Of a stretch of DNA of 64,000 nt, positions 22,140 to 33,290 are shown one piece after another; the first letter of the stretch is position 1; each line of letters begins with the position of its first letter. The notes beneath the pieces are model-generated. The model was not told the origin of the DNA and did not search any database. It saw only the letters and a list, made by a program, of their open reading frames with translations. A program made the translations under genes and the position numbers. The stretch comes from Ornithodoros turicata (Eukaryota > Arthropoda > Arachnida > Ixodida > Argasidae): assembly GCF_037126465.1 (NCBI RefSeq), contig NC_088202.1, positions 86,160,160 through 86,224,159 of the forward strand, in the 5' to 3' direction.

Positions 22140-25100
22140 GTAATTTTCGGTCGCTCTGGGCGCGAGAAAACGAATTGGCTATAAGTCCCGTTACCCGCGA
22201 ATGGCCGAGGGCTCATCCAGCACTGGCTGTGGATGGACGATTTGCTGTTGATTTTCAGGAGTATATACAAAGGCGGAAAAATGGCGAAGTCCCGTTACCA
22301 GTGAATGGCCCAGAGCTCATCCGGCGCGGGTTCCGGGTACAAGAGCGATTTTACGGTAAAATCCAGGACGATGACGCTCGAGTGCTTATACAAATCTAAT
22401 GATCTTCTTTTACTATATACAGGGTGTTTCACATAAGGTGATAAAAAATTATAACTGGCGACATACTCGACGGAGGATTGTCGGACTTCCGGCATTTACC
22501 TTCTGGAAACTTTTGCCCCCATTGAGAAAGGGTTTGGACTATTTTTAATTGCGGGAAATTTCTTTTTCAATTGAACTTTGAAAATTGCCAAGCGAACCTC
22601 ACTTTTCTTGCAGAAATATAATGTCCTCCACGGATAACCGCAGGTCCAACAAAAACTATGCACAGTATCGCAACAAAAATAGTCGAAAAAATTAGTAAAA
22701 ATTACGCTTTAGCCCTGCCTGCTTGATTTTCTCAGAGAAGCGCGCGCGAAATCTGCGTCTAGACGAGAAAGCGTCCGTCTATTTGCCGTCAATTTTCAGG
22801 AGTATACGAAGGCGGATAAAATGGCAAAGTCCCGTTACCAGCGAATGGTTGAGGGCTCATCCAGCGCGAGTTCTGGGTACAAGAGCGATTCTACGGTAAA
22901 ATCCCGTACGATGACGCTCGAGTGCTTATACAGCTCTAATAATCTTATTTACTATATATAAGGGGACCTCTCGATCCCGAAGAGCCCGCCGTACTAGCGT
23001 AGCTCATGCTGACTGAGAGCACCCTCGCTCGGGATGCAGAAAAACGAGTTGCCGTCGGACCCCGAGGAGACGGAGCGGCCGCGCATCTAGCGCTCGGTTT
23101 GGGCGCGACAGAAAGATTTGGCAAAGTCCCGGAACCGGCGAATGGCCGAAGGCTAATCCAGTGCTGGCTGTGGATGGATTGTTAGCCGTCGATTTTCAGG
23201 AGTATGCGAAGGCGCAAAAATAGGACAGTCCTATTATCTGCGAATGGCGGAGGGCTCAACCAGCACTGGCTGTGGACGGAAAGAAACGATTTGCCGTCGA
23301 TTTTCAGGAGTATACGAAGACGGCAAAATGGAAAAGTCCCGTTACCGGCGAATGACCCAGGGCTCATCCGGCGCGAGTTCTGGGTACAACAGCGATTTTA
23401 TGGTAAAATTCCGTACGATTACGCTCGAGTGCTTATACAGCTCTAATCATCCTATTTTACTATATGTAAGAGGACCTCTCGAGCCCGCAGAGCCAGTCGT
23501 AGCAGCGTAGCTCATGCTGACTGACAGTACCCTCGCTGGATACAGAAAACGATTTGCCGTCAGGACCTGAGGAGGCGGAGCGGCGGGGCAACTAGCGCTC
23601 ACTCTGGGCGCGAGAAAACGAATTGTTACCTGTTACCGGCGAATGGCCGACGGCTCATCCAGCACTGGCTGTGGACGGAAAGAAACGATTTGCCGTCAAT
23701 TTTCAGGATTATACGAAGACGGCAAAATGGCAAAGTCCCGTTACCGGCGAATGACCCAGGGCTCATCCGGCGCGAGTTCTGGGTACAACAGCGATTTTAT
23801 GGTAAAATCCCGTACGATTACGCTCGAGTGCTTATACAGCTCTAATCATCCTATTTTACTATATGTAAGAGGACCTCTCGAGCCCGCAGAGCCAGTCGTA
23901 GCAGCGTAGCTCATGCTGACTGACAGTACCCTCGCTGGATACAGAAAACGATTTGCCGTCAGGACCTGAGGAGGCGGAGCGGCGGGGCAACTAGCGCTCA
24001 CTCTGGGCGCGAGGAAACGAATTGTTACCTGTTACCGGCGAATGGCCGACGGCTCATCCAGCACTGGCTGTGGACGGAAAGAAACGATTTGCCGTCAATT
24101 TTCAGGATTATACGAAGACGGCAAAATGGCAAAGTCCCGTTACCGGCGAATGACCCAGGGCTCATCCGGCGCGAGTTCTGGGTACAACAGCGATTTTATG
24201 GTAAAATCCCGTACGATTACGCTCGAGTGCTTATACAGCTCTAATCATCCTATTTTACTATATGTAAGAGGACCTCTCGAGCCCGCAGAGACAGTCGTAG
24301 CAGCGTAGCTCATGCTGACTGACAGTACCCTCGCTGGATACAGAAAACGATTTGCCGTCAGGACCTGAGGAGGCGGAGCGGCGGGGCAACTAGCGCTCAC
24401 TCTGGGCGCGAGAAAACGAATTGTTACCTGTTACCGGCGAATGGCCGACGGCTCATCCAGCACTGGCTGTGGACGGAAAGAAACGATTTGCCGTCGATTT
24501 TCAGGAGTATACGAAGACGGCAAAATGGCAAAGTCCCGTTACCGGCGAATGACCCAGGGCTCATCCGGCGCGAGTTCTGGGTACAACAGCGATTTTATGG
24601 TAAAATCCCGTACAATTACGCTCGAGTGCTTATACAGCTCTAATCATCCTATTTTACTATATGTAAGAGGACCTCTCGAGCCCGCAGAGCCAGTCGTAGC
24701 AGCGTAGCTCATGCTGACTGACAGTACCCTCGCTGGATACAGAAAACGATTTGCCGTCAGGACCTGAGGAGGCGGAGCGGCGGGGCAACTAGTGCTCACT
24801 CTGGGCGCGAGAAAACGAATTGTTACCTGTTACCGGCGAATGGCCGACGGCTCATCCAGCACTGGCTGTGGACGGAAAGAAACGATTTGCCGTCGATTTT
24901 CAGGAGTATACGAAGACGGAAAAATGGCAAGTCCCATTACCGGCGAATGGCCGAAGGCTCATCCAGCGCTGGCTGTAGATGGACGATTTGCCGTCGATTT
25001 TCAGGAGTATGCGAAGGCGGAAAAATGGGAAAGTCCTTTTACCGGCGAATGGCCGAGGGCACATCGAGCGCGAGTTGGGTACAAGAGCGATTTTACGGTA

Positions 25101-25340
25101 AAATACAGGACGATGACGCTCGAGTGCTTATACAGCTCTAATCATCCTATTTTAGTATATATAAGGGGACCTCTCGAGCCCGCAGAGCCCGCCGTACCAG
25201 CGTAGCTCATGCTGACTGACAGCACCCTCGCTGGATGCCGCAAAACGATTTGCCGTCGTGCCCTGACGAGGCAGAGCGGCGTAGTACCTAGCGCGAATTG
25301 TTTCTTTCCATCCACAGCCAGTGCTCGATGAGCCCCCGTT
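22140..25340 (+). repeat. Satellite array, 399-bp unit
   Basis: Four near-identical units start at 23244, 23643, 24042 and 24441, exactly 399 bp apart, and a degenerate one starts at 24840. Older, more diverged units extend the array to about 22140 on the left. Each unit contains two related sub-repeats of about 105 bp sharing gatttgccgtcgattttcag and gtcccgttaccggcgaatg. Units 2 and 3 differ at only a few positions. Because 399 is a multiple of three, each unit shows the same 88-codon ORF, but stops separate the units and the ORF is probably incidental. At 25298-25335 a piece of the unit appears in inverse orientation, marking the right edge. Confidence 0.9.
22419..22785. mobile_element. Insertion into the satellite with mariner-type left end
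   Basis: After tttactatata the satellite is interrupted by cagggtgtttcacataaggt and about 365 bp of unrelated AT-rich DNA; the satellite then resumes at atttgccgtcaattttcagg. The CAGGGTGTTTC start after TA fits a Tc1/mariner-like MITE. I see no convincing inverted right end, so it may be truncated. Confidence 0.5.
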
Positions 25341-26083
25341 TAAGGTAGCAAGACTGACAAAAAAAAAAAAAAAAAAGAGAGATACAGCGTACTCAACACT
25401 AGGACTCATCGTCCATTTCTCAGGCAGAACACCATCTCTCGCGGACGTCCGAAATAGATCCCAACGTCCATGTCCTTAAATGGATGTCAAGTGGACATCT
25501 CTTGGAGCTACATGGATGGAAGTCCCTAGCTGCACATCCGCACGATTTACGGTGACGACCGTTTGAAGAATTGTCCGAATAGGGCCCCTGACGGGATGGT
25601 ACATGGAGCATTATCGCAGGAGAGAGAGAAACATGGCAAAGTGTGTCGCGGCGTGAGTTTGACTTTCAATGAACGAACGGAATGCCTAAGACCGAAAGCA
25701 GTAAGAAACACTGGAGTTATCGTCATAGTGAGTTAACACGCCAAGCAGTTCTTCCAGTGTTAATGGTATACGCAATCGCATTAAACTTAGATACCTCACC
25801 CTTTAGTTTGACTCGCAGGCAAACAGGACTCTCGAATTTGTGGAAGCTCCCGAAACAAGCGATAGATAGTATCAGTTTTCTCTGTGGAAAGGTATGTCAG
25901 TGCCTTTCTAAGTTATCTTCATGGTTCTAAGAGGTTATATATGTATGCCTTTATTTTTGGTTTCTGAAACTTGTGCTCGTTGTCCGTAACGAAAATACGA
26001 GACACTGACAAAGAGGAGGAACAGAGAAAGAACGATGTAGTGGCCGAAGCTGAAACAAAATGGCAGGAAAAACGCCTACAAGC
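25341..26083. other. No gene recognised
   Basis: Starts with a poly-A run at 25359-25376. No motif is found in the short ORFs. Confidence 0.4.
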
Positions 26084-27560
26084 CTAGTAAGAATCTGTCC
26101 ATTTATGCAGCAGCTCAATAAAACAGTGCCAACAACAATGAGGAAATCCATGAGCGCGTAGCGAGTAAGTCCGTACAACGTCCGGGCATCTCCGTGTAAC
26201 TTCCTGTGAGGACAAACGACAGATATTTGTGGGAAGTTTATACCGTGGCCACTCGGAGATGTGCGGGACGTCCATCGGAAAAATGTCTGCCTCCCAGGGA
26301 GATCCGAATCTCCGGGAAAGGATATCCCCAGGAACAGCGCGGGAAGTTTTGTTCCGTTTGGGTTGAGTCTGATCGTGCACCTGGGAGCCGTCGGAAGACA
26401 CGGGCATACGTTTTGTTACAGAAGTGGGGAAATCCCTATCACCCGTATGCACTATCTTAGGGTCCTCATCAATCACCAAGCGCTTGGAGCATGAGCGCGC
26501 AACACTGTCGTCCTTGTCACCGATAATTTCGGTAATCTGGGAGTTACACCCTCCTACTACACTGTCACCAACAACAGGACTCGCGTGCGCAACTGGAGCA
26601 GCACCTCTTGCATTAAGAGCATCGCCACTGACTGCCACAGCTGCAGCACTAACAGGACTGATGACGGCGCTAACAGCAGCGACACCTATAACGGTGTTAC
26701 CGGCATCCGCACCGTCACCAATAACAGCATCTCCACTAATATTATCATGCCACCACTAACTGCGGAATGTTCTTCCGCCACACTAACGGTATCGCGAGCA
26801 TCTCCGGCTGGACATACCACCTCAACCACTCAGACACTCTCGTCTACTGGCGCCCTGATGGGAGCAGTTGGTAGCACAGCGCCACTAGAAACACGGGATG
26901 CCCATGTCGTAGCCGAACATTCGGGTACAGAATGGTCCCCACCACAGCGGTTACACGAAGCATCGCACTTTTCATGCCCAAAATAACCACAGCGAGCACA
27001 CACCGGGACCGCGCAGTCTTTTTTTGAAGTGGCTCTCCGCGCCACACAGCATATGAACTCATTTGATACCGTCATAGTTTACGGGCAAACGCTTACCACG
27101 CACGCTTATGAAGTTCGGAACTGGGGTCCGCATTTCCATAAGTGCGCGCCGGTTGCCCGTTCCGATTACAGTCTTCGATACCCTCTAGCTCCTTCTGAGG
27201 GAACGTCTCGCGAGCTACTTTGGTGAAAGGACCGTATGCAGTAAGAACGGAGTTCAACGCCACATCAGAGATGCCATCTGGCACCGAGGTGATTGAAACT
27301 GTGACCAAGTTGGACTCCAGCGAGACCAACTAGATCACATTGCCCTTCACAGTAAGCGAGACCAGCCACTTGAGCTTCTCAGCACCAGACCTGGACTTCA
27401 CGATCAAGTCGCATGCTCCACCACCAATGTGGCGCATCCTTTTCACATCTTTCCCGACCTCCTTCACAAGAGGAAGTAGGAAGTCCATGCTACCGGCGGA
27501 GCACCAAAACTTGCTCCGGACGCGCTCCGAATCTGCCATTGGAATTCAACATCAGTCTAT
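26084..27560 (-). pseudogene. LINE ORF1 (Gag-like, zinc-knuckle) pseudogene
   Basis: ORF1 proteins of this type bind element RNA in ribonucleoprotein particles. Reading on the minus strand, a start near 27539 gives MADSERVRSKFWCSAGSMDF; a TAG at 27330-27332 interrupts; the frame continues with SLESNLVTVSITSVPDGISD and TAYGPFTKVARE. After a frame change comes MEMRTPVPNFISVRGKRLPV, then a third stretch with zinc knuckles CARCGYFGHEKCDASC and CNRCGGDHSVPEC, followed by a Ser/Ala/Pro-rich tail to about 26084. Order and knuckles fit ORF1 of R1/Jockey/I-type elements. No ORF2 follows, so the 3' part is missing. That is the reverse of the usual 5' truncation and suggests a later deletion. Confidence 0.8.
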
Positions 27561-27579
27561 TCTCTCACTATCAACATAA

Positions 27580-28300
27580 TCAAAATCAGCTGCTTCTTCG
27601 TGAGAAAATGTCTCTCTCGATGGCCTTTTGGGAGCTGCTGAATACGGAACGATTCCTAGACGCAGTGCGCGTCGCACAATCTTTCTCTCCATCACTGACG
27701 TTGTTGTCCAAACCGAAACCATGCACCCACGTGGTCCCGTGGAGTGTGTGCTACCGGTCGTCTACAATAGACCTCTCCCTGTTCGTAAACAAATGACGTC
27801 ATAGTGTTCGGCAGCGCCACCAATTTGGTAGAGTTGAACAATGCTCGAAGCTATATAGGGGCGAACAAGGTCGCGCCCGAAAGCCACGGTCTTGAAGTGA
27901 TTACGATGGTCCCTGAAAGGGACGCGACCTTCGGTCCTACTTTTTTTTTTCAATAGGAGGCAGCGAACAAGTACTTATTCGTAGATCCCAGCCCTCCCCT
28001 TCCGATTTGTTTCGGTTTCAGTCTGTCTACCAACGTCATGACGGCGTACGTTTCTCGGGTAGAGGTCTATTGGCTGGGAGGCCTCGACGTTGATGGCGTA
28101 AGCCCATTTCGAAGGGGTGTATCCGGCGGTCACGTCCCGCTATTTTTGCGTGGTAACTGCGCGCTCGATGCACTGAATACGGTTAAAAGTCGACGTGTGT
28201 ACGATAGTGAGGGATAATGAAAACCGCTTCCGGCAGGCTACTCGGAATTCGCAAAAGCATTTCATGGTCTCTAAGTAAACGAGTTTTAAAGAATCGCACA
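27580..28300 (+). repeat. Interspersed repeat family X, copy 1 (interrupted)
   Basis: Blocks 27625-27764 and 28073-28300 match 40118-40520 in order: gagctgctgaatacgg, tgttgtccaaaccgaaacca, gcggtcacgtcccgctattt and gaatacggttaaaagtcg. MITE Y sits between them. The class is unknown. Confidence 0.7.
27765..28072 (+). mobile_element. MITE family Y, copy 2, inserted in repeat X
   Basis: Ends caatagacctctccc and gggtagaggtctattg are inverted repeats. The related element at 19400-19684 shares the interior, and the copy of X at 40118-40520 shows the empty site, so the insertion is clear. There are no ORFs of interest. Confidence 0.8.
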
Positions 28301-28499
28301 CCCTCGGCACCAAACACCATGATGACGTAAGCCAGGCACACGAAGGGTGAGGGTGAGCTGTGCGAGCACGTCCGACACTAACCAGAAACAACATTCCACA
28401 AGCCGATCACAGCTCAGCGACCAGCAGGCCTTCGCCTGCGCGCATGTCGGTCGGTCGGTCGGATGCCAAGGCTACCAGGGCCCCTCCAGCTGCTCCCTG

Positions 28500-29715
28500 A
28501 TTGGTCTTGCCAAAATGCGATCACTGATTGGCCTTGACCGGGTGACATTTCCAGAGAGGGAATTCCGGAATACTCTCAATATGCGTCATATGCTGCACAC
28601 CAGAAGCTGCAGCTCCTCCTGGCATCCGGTCACCGCATCGCGCTGCAGTGGATCCCATCCCACAAAGGCATCCCCGGCAACGAGACGGCGGACTCCCTGA
28701 GCAAGCAGGCCACCACCAAGACCCTGGTCCGCCAGGCACCATCTACCACTAGCCAGGCTAAGAAGAGCATCGCCCTCCACATGCGCAGCTTCCACCCGGA
28801 CAAGCCCACGGCGGAAGGGACGGCACCCCCACCCTGCATCACAGCCGGCCTAACCAGGGACGAGGCATCGCTGCTGCTCAGGCTCTGTGCGTCGTGTGCC
28901 TTCACCCGGGCGTACGGCTTCACGATCGGTCTGATCGACGACCCACGCTGCGGAACCTGCGGTGTCCAGGAGAGTGTTGCTCACCTAATCACCCGCTGCA
29001 GAGATACTGCTTCTCAGAGAGATCTTCTTTTTCAGAACCTGTCCAGCGCCGGCATCACCGACCACAGCCTGGTTAACCTGGTCTACCCCATGGGCCCACG
29101 ACACCATCGCCGACGTATCTAGAGGGAGCTGCTGCAGTTCCTGAGCTCTACCGGCCTGGACACCCGCCTGTAGCTGCCACCCTCCGGACGTCCACCGCCT
29201 GACGCTGCTTCGGGCAGCATAGGACCCCAGGACCTGCCAGGACACCAAGGGCCACCCGTGACCCATCCAGACCACCTCTCCAGCTGCCGTCGCCGTCTGA
29301 CGTCACCCACGGCAGCGTAGGACCCCCCAAGGACCTGCCTGGACCCAGGAGAGCCAGGACCCCGAGAGCCTCCCTGACTCACCCAGACATCCAAGACCCC
29401 CCAGCAACCTTGGACCCTTGCCACCCCGACCACCCCTGACTAATTCCTTCTCTCCTCTCTCTTTCTCTTTTCCTCCCTCCTCTCCCACCCCTTTCCCAGC
29501 GGGAGAAACTTGCCGTCGGTGTTGACAGGCAGACCTCTCCCGTCTTCCTATACGCCACTCCACTCCACTCCACTGCGTCATATGCTCTCGACAAGTGTTA
29601 TATCAAACTGCACAGGACGCCACCAATTCACGTCGGATTTTTGGCGTTATTGTCAGTGATGAACGTGGAATAAAACGGCACTATAGTTTTGGAATTGACC
29701 GGCGATAGTGCATTC
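28500..29715 (+). repeat. Interspersed repeat family A, copy 4, split by a LINE insertion
   Basis: The left part up to 28594 contains ttccagagagggaattccgg and atactctcaat. The right part from 29574 contains tcaaactgcacagga, gtcagtgatgaacgtgg and ctatagttttggaattgacc. Both match family A in order. The inserted DNA is described separately. Confidence 0.75.
28595..29573 (+). mobile_element. 5'-truncated LINE with RNase H C-terminus, 13-bp target duplication
   Basis: Flanked by tgcgtcatatgct at 28582-28594 and again at 29574-29586, a perfect 13-bp target-site duplication. The open frame 28595-29122 (175 codons) encodes LQWIPSHKGIPGNETAD, the C-terminal half of an RNase H domain (the Asp of NETAD is kept), followed by a helical segment and CGTCGVQESVAHLITRC, the Cys/His finger that ends many LINE ORF2 proteins. 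A 450-bp GC-rich 3' UTR follows and ends in a short CCACT repeat (29554-29573), the likely 3' tail. The reading frame is intact from the insertion point to the stop, so the copy is young relative to its host repeat. Elements with RNase H include the I and R1 groups; the exact clade is not determined. Confidence 0.85.
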
Positions 29716-30102
29716 TTCGTCGTCGGCGTTTCTACGTCGCATCGGCCCTTTCGATAACTCTTCAAATGAAGATTAACGATATTGCCGACTTACACGACAA
29801 TAGAGCGGTGTTGCGAATTTTGATCTCAGTTTTATGGTTCTCACATGACTCCCCGCGTATTATAGGTAAGTAGTGGTGTAGTAGTTGCATACGCTTTCCT
29901 ACAGGATGTCATCAGTGCTGCTCTCACAGCTTTTTTTTTAATGTAAAGGGTAAAAGATACCCTGTACACATACCTAGTTTACTTTCACACATATGGATGG
30001 AGCAGCCGGCCCCTCGGTTGCAGGAGCGATTTTTCTTCCCAAACCTTACCTATGTACCTGAGTGTCGTAAGACAATTCTCGGCATGACAGTTCGTCAATC
30101 TA
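29716..30102. other. No gene recognised
   Basis: Unassigned DNA between a family A copy and a MITE, with a T-run at about 29932-29939. I see no motif. Confidence 0.4.
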
Positions 30103-30404
30103 CACTCGAAGGAAAAAATGGTGTGAAAAGGTGGTAACTTCTATAGTTACCACCTAGGTCAACATAGCGTCTAAAAAGGTGTAAAAGGGTGGCAAGAGCA
30201 ATTGTCATATATCCAAGTTGCTACAAACCCCGCCCCTCTCTCTCACCGAATCGGCAGCGGTAACCCTTTCATTCGTGGCAATGGTTTGCGGACAACATGC
30301 TATGCGGTGAAGCTCTGTTTTGAGAGTGAGGTAGCAGGTAGAGCATATGCGACAACTATTACCTCCTAAAAGGTATAACTACTCCACCCTTTTTTCTAAG
30401 AGTG
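30103..30404. mobile_element. MITE with CACTC-type inverted ends
   Basis: The left end cactcgaaggaaaaaatggtg matches the reverse complement of the right end ccacccttttttctaagagtg with few mismatches. Just inside the left end ggtggtaact and agttaccacc form a 10-bp hairpin. Length is 302 bp, non-coding. A target duplication is not clear. Confidence 0.65.
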
Positions 30405-31429
30405 CGAGGCAGCACACCTCCCCTGAGATGCACATCTACAGAGAAGAGTCAACCACAAAAAGAAAGTTGACGCAGTTGTCGCAAGCTTGCACAGCAGGAA
30501 GAGCCCCGCTTTTTAACCCTGCAGGGGTAAATGCCATTCGCACTTTTGAGTCTGCAACAGTTAAAATTCTTCAAAAAGCAGTGTAACGCAAAATCTTGTA
30601 CGCACTACCCAGCTCAGAATATGGTTAGAAATTTTGCGAAAAGCCTCCCAATGCGTGTTTTTCGGGCACTTCGTAGAAATCCGATTTCTAGTTACGATTC
30701 AGAGGTACGTTTTGTTTTCTTGCGGCAATCGTCGTAGCCGAGAGCTATACCCTAGCGCCGCTGCCATTGCCGGTGTAGTGATCTAAATATGAAAGAGGAA
30801 CCATGAAATCATTCGAAGCGATATTCTAAACAAAATACTGTAATACATTAGAAAGACGACAAAGCCGAAAACAAATTAATTATATTGGATGGAGCATTTC
30901 ATAGATGGGAGGCATCCGCCAGAGGGCGTGGCATCTGCTTGGCGGCAGCCGTCGAAAGATGAGAGGGTCGGCAGCATCCGCGTAATCCTCCTGTCAGAGA
31001 GGATTACCGAGCGGTCGTCGGCAGCTATCGGGGCATCCTCGAGGCCGGCGTTAGCCTCTGTAATTGGCAAAATACTGGGGATTTCGTTTCCGGAATCGGT
31101 ATCTAACAAGGACCGCTCTCGCTCCAATTAGGTAAATGCTACGATCCCTTGTTAAAGTGATTGCTCGTCGGGCCACCTCGTCGCCCCGACATCTCTCGGC
31201 GCCAAAGCATCGAGAGATTACCTGCTTTATAAATTACACTCACAAACGAAGAAAAGGAAAAAGAATCTGCAGCGCCACTTACGTGCTTTCTTTCTGTGTC
31301 CGCCGTCTTGTCGCTCGATGAAGATGTTCATTTATAATAACTGCGCCTCTATATATCAGCGTCATCTATTGCACAATTTTTAAAGACAATGCTTCGAAGT
31401 CGCTGTAGGATTTGCATCTCGCGTTGTAG
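30405..31429. other. No gene recognised
   Basis: GC-richer patch at 30900-31120 with ORFs on both strands; no motif is recognisable. The rest is unassigned. Confidence 0.4.
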
Positions 31430-31548
31430 GTTATAACTAGATCTCGGATGTTTAGGCACTAAAAAAGCTGGTTTTAGGCACCTATAATAGGCACAAAACA
31501 TGCCGATTTAGGGACTAAAAGCGCAGGCTCAATAAAATTGAGCATTTC

Positions 31549-31740
31549 GCCCATGGTAGCAACCAGGGGCGCTGCCAGGACGTTTCTGAGTGGGGCGAAT
31601 CCGCATCCTGCACGCCGTGTACAGGGTGTGGCAAGGCATCGATTTTGTCCTCAAATGTCGTCAAAATGAAATAATTTCCGCGGCCAGGAGGGTAACGGCC
31701 CCCTTTGCCTCACCTCCTTCGCGGCGCCCATGGTAGCAAC
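31549..31740. mobile_element. Short insertion in the hAT element with 15-bp target duplication
   Basis: gcccatggtagcaac occurs at 31549-31563 and again at 31726-31740. Between them lie 162 bp starting caggggcgctgccaggac and ending ccttcgcggc. A duplication this long points to a retroposed SINE-like insert rather than a DNA transposon. I do not recognise the family. Confidence 0.65.
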
Positions 31741-31902
31741 GGCTGAGTGAAGGTTAACGTTAGGTCCTTTTCCGCTACGGGTTCTTTCGTCTGTATTCAA
31801 CTTTATTTAACATGAATCTCAATATACTGCAGTGAACTTGAAAACAGCGGATTAGCTGAAGTAGGAAAGTCACGGAACAGCTAAAGCATAAACAAGCACT
31901 CA

Positions 31903-33290
31903 TCAGCCGTAGTTGTAGAAGCAATATGAAACAATCACCATTTCCAGATTTGCCGGCGTAAAGCTCCGGCGCTTGTCACCAAGCACGAGCTTGTAGGCTG
32001 AAAAGGTGCGCTCCACATCTACTGAAGTCAGCGGTGCGAATTTCAATGTGGGAATGCCTGAATGCCGGATATCCTCTGGCACAGCTGGGCCAGTCCCAGC
32101 TAATGCCGCAGCCACTGACTCCATCATTTTGAACCCCGGGTTTCTCTGCAGGACATACTCAAGCTTTCGCACAACCCTGTCCTTCACGAGACCTCCTGGT
32201 ACGTTGTGGACTCGCTCCTAGGGCTGACACTATAGCAACCGCGTCGTACAAAGCTTGGCCGGATGTTTCCAGACGCATGATGCTGTCGGCGATGAAAGTG
32301 TAATTCGCAGAAATGTGCGTCAGTTCAGCAGAGATCGCTGTCAACTGCAAGATATCTTGAGCACACTTCACGCTCTCAGCTTCTTCCCTTGGGAACTGCT
32401 GAATGACGGCTTGAAGCCCCTCAAAGTTGGCGTGGAAGTACTGGACAGGTTTAAGCCACGTGCCCCATCGCCTCAAAATCGGTTCGGGGGGAAGCGGGAC
32501 GTCAGGTAGCCTGTCCTTGAACACCTTCACTCTTGAAGGGGCTTTGAGAAACACCTTCTTCACTGATGAGATGAGCTTGTTTACTTCTGCGAAATTGTTG
32601 CTGATTTCTTCTGCAACTCGATGCAAAGCGTGCGCGAGACAGGTAACGTGTACCATCCTGGGGTAGAACACTTTTAGCAAGGTCGCGGCGCGATGCATGT
32701 ATGCTGCAGCAATGTCAGTCTATAGGAGCAACACTTTCTGATCCTTAATTCCTAATGGATACAACACTTTCATTGCATCGTTGACAAAGTAAGCCACCGT
32801 GTCGCCGTTCGTCTTTTCCAGTGGCTTGCAGGCTATCAGGAATGGGCGACTGGGTTGATCTGGATCTAATTTTCCGACCACCAAGTTGGCAATATATCGC
32901 CCATTTGCGTCCGTCGTCTCGTCCACCCCAATCCATATGCAGGACTCTCCTACCCCAGAGCGAATGCTGTTAAGCACCCTTTCGTACGTCGGGACCAAGT
33001 AATTTTTACGCAGAGTAGATTCACACGGAATTTTCGTCTTACAGTGCTTCTCCAGGAAATTCTTGAAAACGGGGGTCTGGAGCTTCGCCCAGGGTATGTT
33101 TGCCGCTACAAGTGCCGTGCACAAGTCAGCGTGCACTTCACTCCTCCTTCCGTCCGCGACGCAATCCTGAAGAAAGCTTTGGCGGGACGTCGACGGGAGG
33201 TCCTTTGCGCAATTGAACTTGTGTGCGGCTGTAGCAAAGTGTTGCTCTAGATGAGACTTTTTCTCGCATGGGACATCGAAATTATGGGCT
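31903..33290 (-). pseudogene. hAT transposase (BED-finger, CGGBP1-like group), decayed
   Basis: DNA transposase for the surrounding element. From the 5' side (about 33290 downward): CEKKSHLEQHFATAAHKFNC is the second half of a BED-type finger; then LCTALVAANIPWAKLQTPVF and STLRKNYLVPTYE; then WIGVDETTDANGRYIANLVV with the first catalytic Asp; then a TAG at about 32720-32722 just before [15 protein letters not shown] (second Asp region); then [15 protein letters not shown]; a frameshift near 32220; and finally TSVDVERTFSAYKLVLGDKR with the catalytic Glu and C-terminal dimerisation region, ending YCFYNYG. So one nonsense codon and one frameshift break an otherwise nearly complete protein; the N-terminus is missing. 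Resemblance to CGGBP1-type hAT proteins is my inference from the motif order. Confidence 0.85.

Noticed and set aside
23244..25205. Recurring 88-codon ORFs as a multigene family
   Set aside because: They sit in a 399-bp satellite whose period is a multiple of three; repetition of the ORF follows from the array.
22140..25340. CRISPR array
   Set aside because: Units are 399 bp with no short repeat/spacer pattern and the genome is eukaryotic.
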